Assembly: GCF_000046705.1 (NCBI RefSeq)
Contig: NC_005956.1
Coordinates: forward strand, 682,001-746,000
Source: Bartonella henselae str. Houston-1
GTDB lineage: Bacteria > Pseudomonadota > Alphaproteobacteria > Rhizobiales > Rhizobiaceae
Length of the DNA: 64,000 nt
Direction: 5' to 3'
In this document: in pieces, positions 8,960 to 19,806 of the stretch
How positions within the stretch are numbered: position 1 is the first letter of the stretch
Layout: each line of letters opens with the position of its first letter
Notes under the pieces: generated by a model
Told to the model about the DNA's origin: nothing
Database searches by the model: none
Seen by the model: only the letters and a program-made list of their open reading frames with translations
Position numbers and translations under genes: made by a program

Positions 8960-10234
8960 ATGAGCAAACTTAGCAATAGCGGGAACGAATCGAAAAATAC
9001 TCTCTATTGCTCGTTCTGCGGCAAAAGTCAGCATGAGGTGCGTAAGCTCATTGCGGGCCCTACTGTGTTCATCTGTGATGAATGCGTAGAGCTCTGCATG
9101 GATATTATTCGTGAAGAAAATAAGTCTTCTGGGATTAAAGCACGTGATGGTGTTCCTACTCCACAGGAAATTATAACAGTTCTCGATGATTACGTTATTG
9201 GTCAGCAGCATGCAAAGCGCGTTCTTTCTGTTGCTGTTCATAATCATTATAAACGGCTTGCACATCAGTCTAAAAGTAATGATATTGAATTAGCGAAGTC
9301 GAACATTCTTCTTGTTGGTCCAACGGGATGTGGTAAAACGTATCTAGCACAAACATTGGCCCGTATTATTGATGTCCCTTTTACGATGGCAGATGCGACC
9401 ACTTTAACTGAAGCAGGCTATGTGGGTGAAGATGTTGAAAATATTATTCTAAAGCTTCTTCAGGCTGCTGACTATAATGTTGAGCGTGCACAACGTGGTA
9501 TTGTGTATATTGATGAGGTCGATAAAATTTCTCGTAAGGCTGATAATCCTTCTATTACAAGAGATGTTTCGGGGGAAGGTGTTCAGCAAGCGTTGTTAAA
9601 AATTATGGAAGGAACAATTGCTTCTGTTCCTCCTCAGGGTGGACGTAAGCATCCACAGCAAGAATTTCTTCAGGTCGATACGACAAATATTTTATTTATT
9701 TGTGGAGGGGCTTTTGCTGGTTTGGAGCGAATTATTTCAGGACGTGGTGAAAAAACTTCTATTGGTTTTTCTGCTACCGTTAAAGCGCCTGATGAGCGTT
9801 GTGTTGGTGAGATTTTTCGTGACTTAGAGCCTGAAGATCTTATAAAATTCGGTTTGATACCAGAGTTTATTGGTCGTCTTCCCATTGTAGCGACCTTAGA
9901 GGATTTGGATGTTAATGCGCTTGTTCAAATTTTATCAAAACCAAAAAATGCGTTGGTAAAGCAATATCAGCGTCTTTTTGAAATGGAAAATGTCGAATTA
10001 GCATTTCATGAAGATGCTTTGCGAGTTATTGCCAAGAAGGCGATTGAGCGTAAAACTGGTGCGCGTGGTTTACGCTCTATTATGGAGAAGATACTTCTTG
10101 AGACGATGTTTGAGCTTCCGGCTCTTGAAGGCGTTCAAAAAGTAGTTATTTCGAGTGATGTAGTTGATGGGAAAGCGCATCCTCTTTACATTTACTCAGA
10201 ACGTACAGAAGATAAAGAAAATGTATCGGCATGA
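8960..10234 (+). CDS. clpX: ClpX, ATP-binding unfoldase of ClpXP
   Basis: 424 residues. N-terminal C4 zinc-binding domain (LYCSFCGK ... [10 protein letters not shown], residues about 13-45) for substrate and adaptor binding, then an AAA+ module: Walker A GPTGCGKT, Walker [10 protein letters not shown], sensor regions, and the IGF loop ([12 protein letters not shown]) that docks on ClpP. The start has a strong AAAGGAAAGAGAA upstream. It unfolds tagged or regulatory proteins and feeds them to ClpP. Order clpP-clpX-lon is conserved across proteobacteria. No lesion is visible. Confidence 0.97.
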
Positions 10235-10415
10235 TGTTATGCGATATGAGAAGTAGGAATAAACATCATTTGAAGATGGATGTTTTTGGACATTATAGTC
10301 ATAATGCTTGATTTATATGTTCCCAGTTCCCACTTCATGTATTATGGAGAACTGGAAGCTTTTCTAAAGGCGGGCTTGTGTAACGGATAGATTATAGGCT
10401 CCAGAAAGGAGAATT

Positions 10416-12839
10416 ATGCAATATATTGATGAAAAGACAGATGGGGTAAGGGGAGAAGTTTATGCTGTTTTACCTCTTCGTGATATAGTTGTCTTCCCAC
10501 ATATGATTGTTCCACTTTTTGTAGGCCGAGAAAAATCAATTCGAGCTCTCGAAGAGACGATGGCGGTTGATAAACAGATATTATTGGTGACGCAAAAAAA
10601 TGCTTCTGATGATGATCCAAAATCGGAAGATATTTATGATATTGGTACGTTTGCTAATATTCTGCAACTTTTAAAGCTTCCTGATGGAACTGTAAAGGTT
10701 TTGGTGGAGGGGATTGCACGTGCAAGAATTAGCCAATTTACTACGAATGAAAATTATCATCAGGCCCTCGCAACTCTTACAGAGGAGCCTAGAGAGAACG
10801 ATGTTGAGATTGAAGCTCTTTCGCGATCGGTGATTGCTTATTTTGAAAATTATGTAAAGCTTAATAAAAAGATTTCTCCTGAAGTGGTCAATGCTATTGG
10901 CCAGATTGATAATCCTTCTAAACTTGCCGATACTATTGCTTCGCATTTGATGATTAAACTTTCAGAAAAGCAAGAAATATTAGCGCTATTACCTGTGCGT
11001 GATCGCCTTGAACGTGTTCTTTCTTTTATGGAAGGAGAGATTTCTGTTTTGCAGGTTGAGAAGCGTATTCGTTCACATGTTAAACGGCAAATGGAAAAAA
11101 ACCAACGGGAATATTATCTCAATGAGCAGATGAAGGCTATTCAGAAAGAGTTAGGAGCAAGCGATGATAGCCGCGATGAGCTCTCTGAGTTAGAAGAACG
11201 CATTACAAAGACAAAACTTTCGAAGGAAGCGCGCGAAAAGGCTGGAGCAGAACTTAGAAAATTACGGAATATGTCTCCTATGTCTGCAGAAGCAACAGTT
11301 GTGCGTAATTATCTTGATTGGTTATTAGCAATGCCTTGGGGGAAAAAGTCGAAGATCAAAAACAATTTAGACTTTGCTGAAAAGGTCATGAATAATGAGC
11401 ATTTTGGTCTTGAAAAAGTTAAGGAGCGAATTATCGAATATTTGGCAGTACAAAGTCGTGCATCAAAAATAAAAGGTCCTATTATTTGTTTGCTAGGTCC
11501 TCCTGGTGTAGGAAAAACATCACTTGCTCGCTCTATTGCAAAAGCGACGGGGCGTGAGTATGTTCGTATCTCCTTGGGAGGGGTAAGGGATGAAGCAGAA
11601 ATTCGCGGACATCGCCGAACATATATTGGTTCTATGCCTGGAAAAATTATTCAGTCTATGAAAAAAGCTAAGAAATCTAATCCTCTTTTCTTGCTTGATG
11701 AAATTGATAAAATGGGGCAAGATTTTCGTGGTGATCCCTCTTCGGCTTTATTGGAAGTGCTTGATCCTGAACAAAATGGTACTTTTATTGATCATTATTT
11801 GGAAGTCGAATATGATCTTTCCGATGTCATGTTTATTACAACTGCTAATACTCTGAATATTCCAGGACCGTTAATGGATCGGATGGAAATTATTCGTATT
11901 GCAGGTTATACTGAATGTGAAAAAATGGAGATTGTTAAGCAGCATCTTTTACCAAAAGCACTGAAGGATCATTGTTTAACTAGAAAAGAGTTTAGTGTTT
12001 CTGATGGCGCTATAAGATCAATGATACAATTTTATACACGTGAGGCAGGTGTTCGTAACCTTGAGCGTGAATTAATGAAGGTAGCACGTAAATCAGTTAC
12101 CAAAATTCTTAAAACGCAGCAAAAATCTGTAAAAGTTACGGAAAATAATATTAATGACTTCTTGGGTGTTAAACGTTATCGCTATAACCAGATTGAAGGT
12201 GAAAATCAAATTGGTATTGTGACTGGCCTTGCTTGGACTGAAGTTGGGGGAGAGTTATTGACCATTGAAGGTGTTATGATGTCCGGTAAAGGCAAGATGA
12301 CTGTAACTGGAAATTTACGTGATATCATGAAAGAGTCAATTTCAGCGGCAGCATCTTATGTGCGTTTTCGTGCTATTGATTTTGGTATTGAACCCCCACT
12401 TTTTGATAAACGTGATATCCATGTTCATGTTCCAGAAGGTGCTACACCAAAAGATGGGCCATCAGCTGGAATTGCAATGGTGACGGCAATTGTTTCGGTA
12501 TTAACAGGGATAGCTGTGCATAAAGATATTGCGATGACTGGTGAAATTACTTTACGCGGGCGTGTTTTACCAATTGGTGGATTAAAAGAAAAGCTTCTTG
12601 CAGCTCTTCGAGGAGGTATAAAAAAAGTACTCATTCCTGAAGAAAATGCAAAAGATTTGATTGATATTCCTGATGATGTCAAAAATAATATGGAAATTAT
12701 TCCTGTAAGTCATGTGAGTGAAGTTCTTAGACACGCTTTGGTTCGTTTTCCTGATCCTATTGGATGGACAGAGCCCTCTACGGTGTCTGTCCCTATCAGG
12801 ACAGAAAACGAAAGCGAAGGAATACAGATTGCACACTGA
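10416..12839 (+). CDS. lon: Lon, ATP-dependent serine protease
   Basis: 807 residues, usual for LonA. N-terminal substrate-binding domain (about 15-210), coiled linker (about 215-310), AAA+ domain with Walker A GPPGVGKTS and Walker B PLFLLDEIDKM, and C-terminal protease domain with catalytic Ser683 in PKDGPSAGIAM and Lys726 in GGLKEKLLAA. It degrades misfolded and short-lived regulatory proteins in the cytoplasm. AAAGGAG precedes the ATG. The 181-bp spacer from clpX holds a hairpin CCAGTTC/GAACTGG (10323-10329/10349-10355), possibly ending clpX transcription or shaping the lon leader. A heat-shock promoter is expected but was not confidently identified. Confidence 0.97.
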   Translation: MQYIDEKTDGVRGEVYAVLPLRDIVVFPHMIVPLFVGREKSIRALEETMAVDKQILLVTQKNASDDDPKSEDIYDIGTFANILQLLKLPDGTVKVLVEGIARARISQFTTNENYHQALATLTEEPRENDVEIEALSRSVIAYFENYVKLNKKISPEVVNAIGQIDNPSKLADTIASHLMIKLSEKQEILALLPVRDRLERVLSFMEGEISVLQVEKRIRSHVKRQMEKNQREYYLNEQMKAIQKELGASDDSRDELSELEERITKTKLSKEAREKAGAELRKLRNMSPMSAEATVVRNYLDWLLAMPWGKKSKIKNNLDFAEKVMNNEHFGLEKVKERIIEYLAVQSRASKIKGPIICLLGPPGVGKTSLARSIAKATGREYVRISLGGVRDEAEIRGHRRTYIGSMPGKIIQSMKKAKKSNPLFLLDEIDKMGQDFRGDPSSALLEVLDPEQNGTFIDHYLEVEYDLSDVMFITTANTLNIPGPLMDRMEIIRIAGYTECEKMEIVKQHLLPKALKDHCLTRKEFSVSDGAIRSMIQFYTREAGVRNLERELMKVARKSVTKILKTQQKSVKVTENNINDFLGVKRYRYNQIEGENQIGIVTGLAWTEVGGELLTIEGVMMSGKGKMTVTGNLRDIMKESISAAASYVRFRAIDFGIEPPLFDKRDIHVHVPEGATPKDGPSAGIAMVTAIVSVLTGIAVHKDIAMTGEITLRGRVLPIGGLKEKLLAALRGGIKKVLIPEENAKDLIDIPDDVKNNMEIIPVSHVSEVLRHALVRFPDPIGWTEPSTVSVPIRTENESEGIQIAH

Positions 12840-13068
12840 TTCACTTTCCACTTTTTATTGAATTTTAAAAGCAGCAGAAGGCATTTTCGTGGTTATTTTT
12901 CTGTTCATTTTGAAAAAAAGTAAAAAATTCCGTGAATAACTGTGATTATTGCTAAAAAAACAATGTTTTGAATAAAAATAAGGCTTCTGTTTACTGTACT
13001 TTTCAATAAACTGGCCGATGACACGGTTAAGTTGTGTTATTTGGTAATATAGGGAAAGGAAATATTCC

Positions 13069-13344
13069 ATGAATAAAAGTGAATTGGTGAGTTCCGTTGC
13101 TGAAAAAGCAGGTGTTTCGAAAGCGCAGGCAGGCTCTGTTGTCGATGCTTTTATCGCTTCTGTAACAGAAGCTTTAGCTTCAGGAGGAGATGTTCGTCTT
13201 CCAGGTTTTGGTTCTTTTGAAGTTTCTCATCGTGCTGCTACAAAGGGGCGTAATCCTTCAACTGGCGCTGAAATTAATATTCCAGCGCGTTCTGTGCCCA
13301 AATTTTCTGCAGGGAAAAGTCTAAAAGAAGCAGTTAACAAATAA
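13069..13344 (+). CDS. hupB: HU-family DNA-binding protein
   Basis: 91 residues starting [20 protein letters not shown], with the HU/IHF DNA-arm region ([20 protein letters not shown]) and GFGSFEV. Nucleoid protein that bends DNA as a dimer. The start has AAGGAAATATTCC upstream. The 229-bp AT-rich upstream spacer suggests its own promoter apart from lon, and a strong hairpin terminator follows the stop. The lon-hup order is common in proteobacteria. HU is preferred over IHF because of the adjacent lon and the N-terminal sequence. Confidence 0.95.
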   Translation: MNKSELVSSVAEKAGVSKAQAGSVVDAFIASVTEALASGGDVRLPGFGSFEVSHRAATKGRNPSTGAEINIPARSVPKFSAGKSLKEAVNK

Positions 13345-13360
13345 TAAATTAAACCGCACT

Positions 13361-13394
13361 AAAAAAACCCGGTTTATTTATAACCGGGGTTTTC
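13361..13394 (+). terminator. Intrinsic terminator of the HU gene
   Basis: Stem CCCGGTT (13368-13374) / AACCGGG (13382-13388), GC-rich against an AT-rich background, flanked upstream by A-rich and downstream by GTTTTCT sequence. It starts 23 bases after the HU stop codon. Confidence 0.85.
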
Positions 13395-13878
13395 TAGAAG
13401 TGTTGTATGCATGCTTTTCATACGAAGTTTTGTAGTATGTTTTGTTTCGACTGTTTCAGTATTTTTTAAAGATTCTTTTAGGGTTTACAGAAAGTACTCT
13501 ATGGACAAATATATCTTTATTTCAGCATTTTCAAATAAAATATTTAACTGTAAGAGTTAGTGTCAACTGTAAAATGGTGAGCTTAACTTTATGACACAAA
13601 ATAACACCAAACTTCCTCTAAATAGCAGAAAATTATGGCATTGATTAAAAGTCCTGTTAGCAGGTAAGCGTTTGGTATCTATTTGGTTGCATTTACTATT
13701 GCAGCATATTTTCTATCATGGCTGATTTAAATGATTGAAGTGTGTTTGAAAATTGTTTTTAAGAATAGTTTTTTGTTGTTATTGAGGGTAAATGACGTCG
13801 ATCTAAATAGATCGAAGGGCGAAAGATATCATCTGTATCATGAAAATCAAAGACAACAATTGGTTAATGGTGATTGAT
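13395..13878. other. Non-coding gap with possible remnant of a small membrane protein
   Basis: There is no intact gene in 484 bases. A 17-codon start (MTQNNTKLPLNSRKLWH, ATG 13591) runs into TGA. A different frame just downstream (13668-13730) encodes AFGIYLVAFTIAAYFLSWLI, which looks like one transmembrane helix; together they may be a frameshifted short membrane protein. Near the trmFO end is a perfect inverted repeat TCGATCTAAATAGATCGA (13798-13815). Nothing else was recognised. Confidence 0.4.
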
Positions 13879-15285
13879 CTAGAGTTTATTTTTTTCTTCG
13901 TTGATTAGCCACTGAATGCAAGTGTTAAGAGCTCTGGCAGTTATTGCTTGTTTTTTTGCTAATTTTTTTTCTTTACTTGGCAAACGTTTTCCTGAATAAG
14001 AAGCAGAAGCAATAGGAGGGAAAAGTCCAAAATTGATGTTCATTGGTTGAAAAGATTTTCTTCCTGTTTTTTCATCTACGATATGTCCACCGGTAATATG
14101 GTTCAAGAGAGCTCCCAATGCTGTGGTTAATGGTGGTAGGCAAGGGCAATTATAGTGATATTCAGCAGCGGCAAAACGTCCAGCAAGAAGCCCTATTGCT
14201 GATGATTCTACATACCCCTCACATCCGGTAATTTGCCCTGCAAAGCGCAGTCCAGGCCTTTGTTTTAAACGAAGAGTTTGATCAAGAATGATTGGTGAGT
14301 TGAGATAGGTATTACGGTGAAGTCCACCAAGGCGAGCGAACTCTGCGTTCTCAAGACCGGGAATCATTCTAAAAATGCGAACTTGTTCGCCATATTTCAA
14401 TTTTGTTTGAAAGCCTACCATATTATAAAGGGTTCCAAGCTTATTGTCTTGGCGTAATTGGACGACGGCATAAGCTTTAACTGTGGGATTATGAGCATTA
14501 GTTAATCCCATAGGCTTCATGGGACCATGTCTGAGCGTTTCAAGTCCGCGTTCCGCCATAACTTCGATTGGTAAGCATCCATCAAAATAGGGTGTTTTTT
14601 CAAAGTCGCGGAATTCTGTTTTTTCCGCATTTTTCAACGCTTGAACAAATGCTTCATATTGTTCTTTATTAAGGGGACAATTAAGATAATCCTTTCCTGT
14701 TCCCTCAGGACCGATTTTATCATAGCGCGATTGATACCAACAAATATCCATATTAATACTATCGGTATAGATAATAGGTGCGATAGCATCAAAAAAAGAG
14801 AGAGCTTCTGTTCCGGTTATTGTTTGGATTGCTTTAGCGAGTTTTGGTGAGGTAAGGGGGCCTGTTGCAATGATAATGTGAGGCCAATTCTCAGGAATCT
14901 CTTGAATTTCTTCACGCTTTATTGTTATAAGAGGATGATTTTCGAGCGCTGCCGTAACGGTTTTTGAAAATCCATCACGATCAACGGCAAGCGCACTTCC
15001 TGCTGGTACCTTATTAGCATCTGCAGCCTTCATAATTAAGGACTTTGCCAATCGCATTTCAGTATGGAGAAGGCCTACAGCATTTGTTGAGGAATCATCA
15101 GAACGAAATGAGTTTGAACATACTAGTTCGGCAAGCTGGCCGGTTTTATGGGCCTCAGATTTTTTTTGGGGCCGCATTTCATGTAAGATAACGGGAATTC
15201 CTGATTGAGCGATTTGCCAGCTTGCTTCACATCCAGCAAGACCGCCGCCGATGATATGAATTGGAGTGCTGAGTTTATTGAACAT
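13879..15285 (-). CDS. trmFO: TrmFO, folate/FAD-dependent tRNA (uracil-54-C5) methyltransferase
   Basis: 468 residues. The N-terminus has the dinucleotide-binding motif [18 protein letters not shown] for FAD, followed by family signatures [11 protein letters not shown] and GRNxxG-like glycine-rich stretches, and near the C-terminus [20 protein letters not shown]. TrmFO makes ribothymidine at position 54 of tRNA using methylene-tetrahydrofolate. It resembles GidA but is shorter and carries the TrmFO-type C-terminus. It is transcribed alone, opposite to its neighbours, with tRNA-Leu divergent upstream. Confidence 0.95.
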   Translation of the reverse strand: MFNKLSTPIHIIGGGLAGCEASWQIAQSGIPVILHEMRPQKKSEAHKTGQLAELVCSNSFRSDDSSTNAVGLLHTEMRLAKSLIMKAADANKVPAGSALAVDRDGFSKTVTAALENHPLITIKREEIQEIPENWPHIIIATGPLTSPKLAKAIQTITGTEALSFFDAIAPIIYTDSINMDICWYQSRYDKIGPEGTGKDYLNCPLNKEQYEAFVQALKNAEKTEFRDFEKTPYFDGCLPIEVMAERGLETLRHGPMKPMGLTNAHNPTVKAYAVVQLRQDNKLGTLYNMVGFQTKLKYGEQVRIFRMIPGLENAEFARLGGLHRNTYLNSPIILDQTLRLKQRPGLRFAGQITGCEGYVESSAIGLLAGRFAAAEYHYNCPCLPPLTTALGALLNHITGGHIVDEKTGRKSFQPMNINFGLFPPIASASYSGKRLPSKEKKLAKKQAITARALNTCIQWLINEEKNKL

Positions 15286-15451
15286 AATTTACTTTTAGCG
15301 GAAGCTGTCTTATCTGAAAAGTATAGATTTTTGTTTTTGTAATTTGTGAGAATATATGTATTTGATTTTTTGAATATATTTGTTTGCTTTTTTTCTTTAA
15401 TTAATGGTATAGAAAACGCCGCTTGTATAGGGTTAGTGGTTTGTAGTTTGA

Positions 15452-15534
15452 GCGGATGTGGCGAAATTGGTAGACGCACCAGATTTAGGTTCTGGCGGGA
15501 GACCGTGGGGGTTCGAGTCCCTCCATCCGCACCA
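15452..15534 (+). tRNA. tRNA-Leu (anticodon TAG)
   Basis: Acceptor stem GCGGATG/CATCCGC, discriminator A with encoded CCA, anticodon stem CCAGA/TCTGG around loop TTTAGGT (anticodon TAG), class II variable arm, and T-loop GTTCGAGTC. Confidence 0.95.
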
Positions 15535-15667
15535 GAGGAATTCTTTAAGCACTATGAACATCTATGTGTCTGGAATTCCGCTTCATGGTGATTTAACACT
15601 TAAGTGTTAGAATGTAGTTATTATCAGAGTGGGGTCATCCCTCTTTTAAGAAAATGAAGGTTGTTGA

Positions 15668-17077
15668 ATGCAGGTTACCGAGACGCTTAATGAAGGACTG
15701 AAGCGCGAAATTAAGATCGTGGTTCCAGCGAGAAATTTAGAAGAGAAATTGAATGAACGGTTGGATAATACCAAGGATAAAATCAAACTTAATGGTTTCC
15801 GTCCCGGTAAGGTACCAGCTGGATACTTACGAAAGATGTACGGCAAGTCTTTTATGGCGGAAATTCTCAATGAGATTGTCAGCGATGCGTCTCGTTCTAT
15901 TTTAGCTGAGCGTGGTGAGCGTTCGGCTATGCAGCCAAAAATTGATGTAGAAGAAGATAAAAAGATTCTAGATGGCAAAGCCGATTTTATTTTTAGTTTA
16001 AAATATGAAGTTTTGCCAAAATTTGAAATTAAGGACTTTGAACATATTGAAATTATCCGTGAAATTGCGGTTATTCCTGAACAAGAGATTGATGATCAAG
16101 TAAAGCGTGTACTTTCCTCTGCGTGTAACTATTCTTTAAAAGATGGTCCTTCTGAGGAAGGTGATCGTGTTACGATAGACTATATTGGTAAACTTGAGGG
16201 TGTTCCATTTGAGGGTGGAGCAGAGAGTGATGCACAATTGATTCTGGGGTCAAAGCAATTTATTCCCGGTTTTGAAGAGCAATTAGTTGGTGTAAAAGCA
16301 GGGGATATGAAAACAATTTCTGTTAAGTTTCCTGACAATTACAGTGCGGTTCATTTGGCTGGTAAGAATGCAGAATTTGATATCACCGTTAAAGCCGTCT
16401 GCAAATCGGACGAGCTAAAAATTGATGATGAAGCAGCACAAAAAGTTGGTTTGGAGTCTTTAGAGCGTTTGCGTGAAGTTGTTCGTGGACAGATTGAAAG
16501 CCAATATGGTTCAATGACACGTCAAAAAATTAAGCGTCAAATTCTTGATGCTTTAGATGCTGATTATAATTTTGAGATTCCTGAAGGACTTTTAGAAATT
16601 GAATTTAATAATATATGGGCTCAGGTTAATGATGATTTAAAAAAGGCTGGGCGTAGTTTCGAAGATGAAGGCGTTACAGAGGAACAGGCACGGGAAGAAT
16701 ATCGTGTGCTTGCACAGCGCCGTGTTCGTCTTGGTTTGGTACTTTCTGAAATTGGAATGAATATTGGTGTTAAAGTAAGTGAAGATGAGTTAAAAGCAGC
16801 AGTTTTTGATCAAGTTCGCCAGTATCCTGGACAAGAGAAAGAAATTATGGACTTTTTCCGTAATACTCCGGAAGCTGTTGCAAATCTACGTGCTCCGATT
16901 TTTGAAGAAAAAGTTATTGATCATTTGTTGGCACGGATAAAAGTCACAGATAAAGAAGTGACAGTTGAAGAGCTTATGAAAGAATATGATGAAACAGATT
17001 TAACGGAAAAAAAACCGCTAAAGAAAAAAACTGCAGAGAAAGTTTCAACTAAGAAAAAGGCACCTAAAAAAAGTTAA
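15668..17077 (+). CDS. tig: Trigger factor, ribosome-associated chaperone and peptidyl-prolyl isomerase
   Basis: 469 residues. N-terminal ribosome-binding domain with the signature [17 protein letters not shown] (about residues 43-60), a central FKBP-type PPIase domain (about 155-245, [19 protein letters not shown] and [14 protein letters not shown]), and a helical C-terminal chaperone domain (about 250-430). The tail after residue 440 is very lysine-rich ([11 protein letters not shown]...), longer and more basic than in E. coli, perhaps aiding ribosome association. It folds nascent chains at the exit tunnel. A clear terminator follows. Confidence 0.97.
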   Translation: MQVTETLNEGLKREIKIVVPARNLEEKLNERLDNTKDKIKLNGFRPGKVPAGYLRKMYGKSFMAEILNEIVSDASRSILAERGERSAMQPKIDVEEDKKILDGKADFIFSLKYEVLPKFEIKDFEHIEIIREIAVIPEQEIDDQVKRVLSSACNYSLKDGPSEEGDRVTIDYIGKLEGVPFEGGAESDAQLILGSKQFIPGFEEQLVGVKAGDMKTISVKFPDNYSAVHLAGKNAEFDITVKAVCKSDELKIDDEAAQKVGLESLERLREVVRGQIESQYGSMTRQKIKRQILDALDADYNFEIPEGLLEIEFNNIWAQVNDDLKKAGRSFEDEGVTEEQAREEYRVLAQRRVRLGLVLSEIGMNIGVKVSEDELKAAVFDQVRQYPGQEKEIMDFFRNTPEAVANLRAPIFEEKVIDHLLARIKVTDKEVTVEELMKEYDETDLTEKKPLKKKTAEKVSTKKKAPKKS

Positions 17078-17095
17078 TATTTATACAAATAGAAC

Positions 17096-17121
17096 AAGCC
17101 CGATGAAGTCGGGCTTTTTTA
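17096..17121 (+). terminator. Intrinsic terminator of tig
   Basis: Stem AAGCCCGA (17096-17103) / TCGGGCTT (17109-17116) with loop TGAAG, followed by a T run. It lies 19 bases after the stop. Confidence 0.93.
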
Positions 17122-17205
17122 TAAGATTTGTATTCTAGGCTTGCACGTAGAGTGGTTTTAGATTAGCCATCAGGTATATTTTTTTATATTGATAGTGGAT
17201 TGACA

Positions 17206-18705
17206 ATGGAAATCGTTGATACGCGTACTCCTAATTCTAAGCGTTTTATTTCTGGAGTTACAGGTGATTGGGAAGTCATCATTGGCATGGAAGTCCATGC
17301 GCAAATTATATCAAATTCAAAACTTTTTTCAGGTGCATCAACCAAATTTGGTGCGGAGCCGAATAATCACGTGTCACTTATTGATGCTGCTATGCCTGGC
17401 ATGTTGCCTGTTCTTAATCAAGAATGTGTTCGTCAAGCAGTTCGAACTGGTTTGGGATTAAAGGCGCGTATTAATCTGAGATCTGTTTTTGATCGGAAGA
17501 ATTATTTTTATCCAGATTTACCGCAAGGATATCAAATTTCTCAATTTCGTTATCCGATTGTCGGAGAGGGGAAGATTATCATATCTATTGGTCCGGATTC
17601 AAATGGTCAGTTTGAGGATATTGAAGTTGGGATTGAGAGATTACACCTTGAGCAGGATGCTGGAAAATCTATGCATGATCAGCATCCAACAATGTCTTTT
17701 GTGGATCTTAACCGTTCTGGTGTCGCTCTTATGGAAATTGTTTCTAAACCAGATATGCGCTCGGCAGATGAAGCTAAAGCCTATATGACAAAATTGCGTA
17801 CGATTGTTCGTTATTTGGGAACTTGCGATGGCAATATGGATGAAGGTTCCATGCGTGCGGATGTTAACGTATCAGTTCGTCGCCCTGGTGAGAGTTTTGG
17901 AACACGTTGTGAAATAAAAAATGTTAATTCTATTCGATTTATTGGCCAAGCGATTGAATATGAGGCGCGCCGTCAAATTGCGATTTTAGAAGATGGTGGT
18001 GTTATAGATCAAGAAACTCGGCTGTTTGATGCTGCGAAAGGGGAAACACGATCTATGCGCTCAAAGGAAGAAGCGCATGATTATCGTTATTTTCCTGATC
18101 CTGATCTTTTGCCATTGGAATTTGATCAAGCATTTGTGGATGCTTTGGCAGCTGAATTGCCTGAATTGCCTGATGATATAAAAATACGTTTTATCAACGA
18201 GATGGGGTTGACAGCATATGATGCTTCCATTCTTGTAACAGAAAAAGCCATTGCTAATTATTTTGAAAAAGTAGCACATGGGCGTGATGGAAAAACTGTT
18301 GCCAATTGGGTAATTAATGATCTTTTGGGTGCTTTAAATAAAGATAATCGTGAAATTGAAGAGACACCAGTCTCACCGGATCAGTTGGGAAGCATTATTG
18401 ATCTTATTAAGGAAGGGACTATTTCTGGAAAAATTGCCAAAGATCTTTTTGAAATTATTTGGCATGAAGGTGGGGATCCGCGTCAGATTGTAGAAGAACG
18501 CAATATGAAACAGGTAACAGATACAAAGGCTATAGAGAGAGCTGTTGATGAAATTATGGCCAATAATTCTGATAAAGTTGCGCAAGCAAAACAAAAACCT
18601 GCTTTAGCGGGTTGGTTTGTTGGGCAGGTCATGAAAACAACAGGTGGTAAGGCAAATCCTCAAACTGTTAATGAATTGGTTAAACTGAAACTTGGTATAG
18701 ATTAA
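17206..18705 (+). CDS. gatB: GatB, Asp/Glu-tRNA(Asn/Gln) amidotransferase subunit B
   Basis: 499 residues from ATG 17206 ([10 protein letters not shown]); a TTG two codons earlier is less likely. The GatB cradle domain shows [15 protein letters not shown], then [31 protein letters not shown] and [14 protein letters not shown], and a C-terminal Yqey-like tail (about 355-499). With GatA and GatC it converts mischarged Glu-tRNA(Gln) or Asp-tRNA(Asn) to the correct amides. gatA and gatC are not in the window, and in many Rhizobiales they are also apart or near. No lesion is seen. Confidence 0.96.
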
Positions 18706-18896
18706 TATTATGGGGTGGAGAAAAATCCGTAAATATGATATTTTCTTGGAGTTTAGGAATACGAATTCGAAATTTTTATACCAAATGAAATCCTGATAAA
18801 GTTTACAGGTGATCTTTATCTCTAGTAATTTCAAGCATCATAACAGGTTTATTCCAACGATTAATTTTGTAGGTATACCGAGAAATGGAATAAAGA

Positions 18897-19295
18897 ATGG
18901 CGAGTTTTTTTAAGCAAGTTTTTACGTGGTGGAGTGGAAATACCGTCAATACGCGCTTTTTTACGTGGTGCAAAGGCAAGCGCGTAGGAGAGGACCAGTT
19001 TGGGAATATTTATTATGAAGGTGGCTATCATAAAGATGGTTATCAGCGCCGTTGGGTTATTTATAAAGATTATTCTGAAGCGTCTACTATTCCACCAGGT
19101 TGGCATGGCTGGATTCATCATCGCTGTGATATTCCACCTACGCAGGAGAATTATCAGCCATATGAATGGGAAAAGCCCCATGTTGCGAACATGACAGGGA
19201 CAAGTGCAGCTTATCGACCAAAGGGTTCGATCTTTCATAAAGATGAGCGTTCTTCTACACATGAAGACTATGATGCATGGTCGCCTAAAAAATGA
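18897..19295 (+). CDS. NDUFA12-type NADH:ubiquinone oxidoreductase accessory subunit
   Basis: 132 residues. Matches the B17.2/NDUFA12 family: FFTWCKGKRVGEDQFGNIYY, RRWVIYKDYSEASTIPPGWH, and HHRCDIPP before a proline-rich tail. In alphaproteobacteria it is an extra subunit of respiratory complex I, on the matrix-arm side, inherited by mitochondria. The main nuo operon is not in the window. It sits 85 bases before a DUF2155 gene, a pairing known in Rhizobiales. Family is clear; its assembly role is inferred from mitochondrial work. Confidence 0.9.
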   Translation: MASFFKQVFTWWSGNTVNTRFFTWCKGKRVGEDQFGNIYYEGGYHKDGYQRRWVIYKDYSEASTIPPGWHGWIHHRCDIPPTQENYQPYEWEKPHVANMTGTSAAYRPKGSIFHKDERSSTHEDYDAWSPKK

Positions 19296-19380
19296 AGTGT
19301 TTTAGTGCGTGAGTGTGTTTTTTTCTTATTTCCACTCTTTTTAGTTAGAATTGTTTTTTATATGCGATTGATTTGAGATT

Positions 19381-19806
19381 ATGATTTTTTTTTTACTGCC
19401 AAGGTTAAGGCATATTTTTTGCGCTTGTTTTATGGGAATTGTAGGTACTTTATCTTCAATGGATGGAGTGCAGGCTGAACGTGTTAGCAATGGAATTGCT
19501 GTTTTTGCAGGTCTTGATAAAATTACTGGTCGGACTACACGTTTTGAAGTTTCTCTTGGTGAAGTTTATCAATACGGTGCTTTGCAGGTGACACCACGAG
19601 TATGCTATACGAGTTCTAAGGATGAGCCAACTCGTACAACTGGTTTTGTTGAAGTGAACGAGGTAACATTAGATAAAAAGGTACGGCGTATTTTTACAGG
19701 ATGGATGTTTGCAGATAGTCCTGGCTTGAATGCTGTAGAACATCCTATTTATGACGTATGGTTAAAAGATTGTAAGCAGAGTTCTCAAAATCTGCTTCTT
19801 CAATGA
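19381..19806 (+). CDS. DUF2155 secreted protein of unknown function
   Basis: 141 residues starting with a hydrophobic signal-like segment (FLLPRLRHIFCACFMGIVG) and probable cleavage after VQA near residue 31. The mature part has AVFAGLDKITGRTTRFEVSL and FTGWMFADSPGLNAVEHPIY, DVWLKDC, the DUF2155 signature. Two cysteines (in RVCYTSS and LKDCKQ) could form a disulfide in the periplasm. It follows the NDUFA12 gene, as in related genomes, but the function is not established. Confidence 0.85.
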   Translation: MIFFLLPRLRHIFCACFMGIVGTLSSMDGVQAERVSNGIAVFAGLDKITGRTTRFEVSLGEVYQYGALQVTPRVCYTSSKDEPTRTTGFVEVNEVTLDKKVRRIFTGWMFADSPGLNAVEHPIYDVWLKDCKQSSQNLLLQ

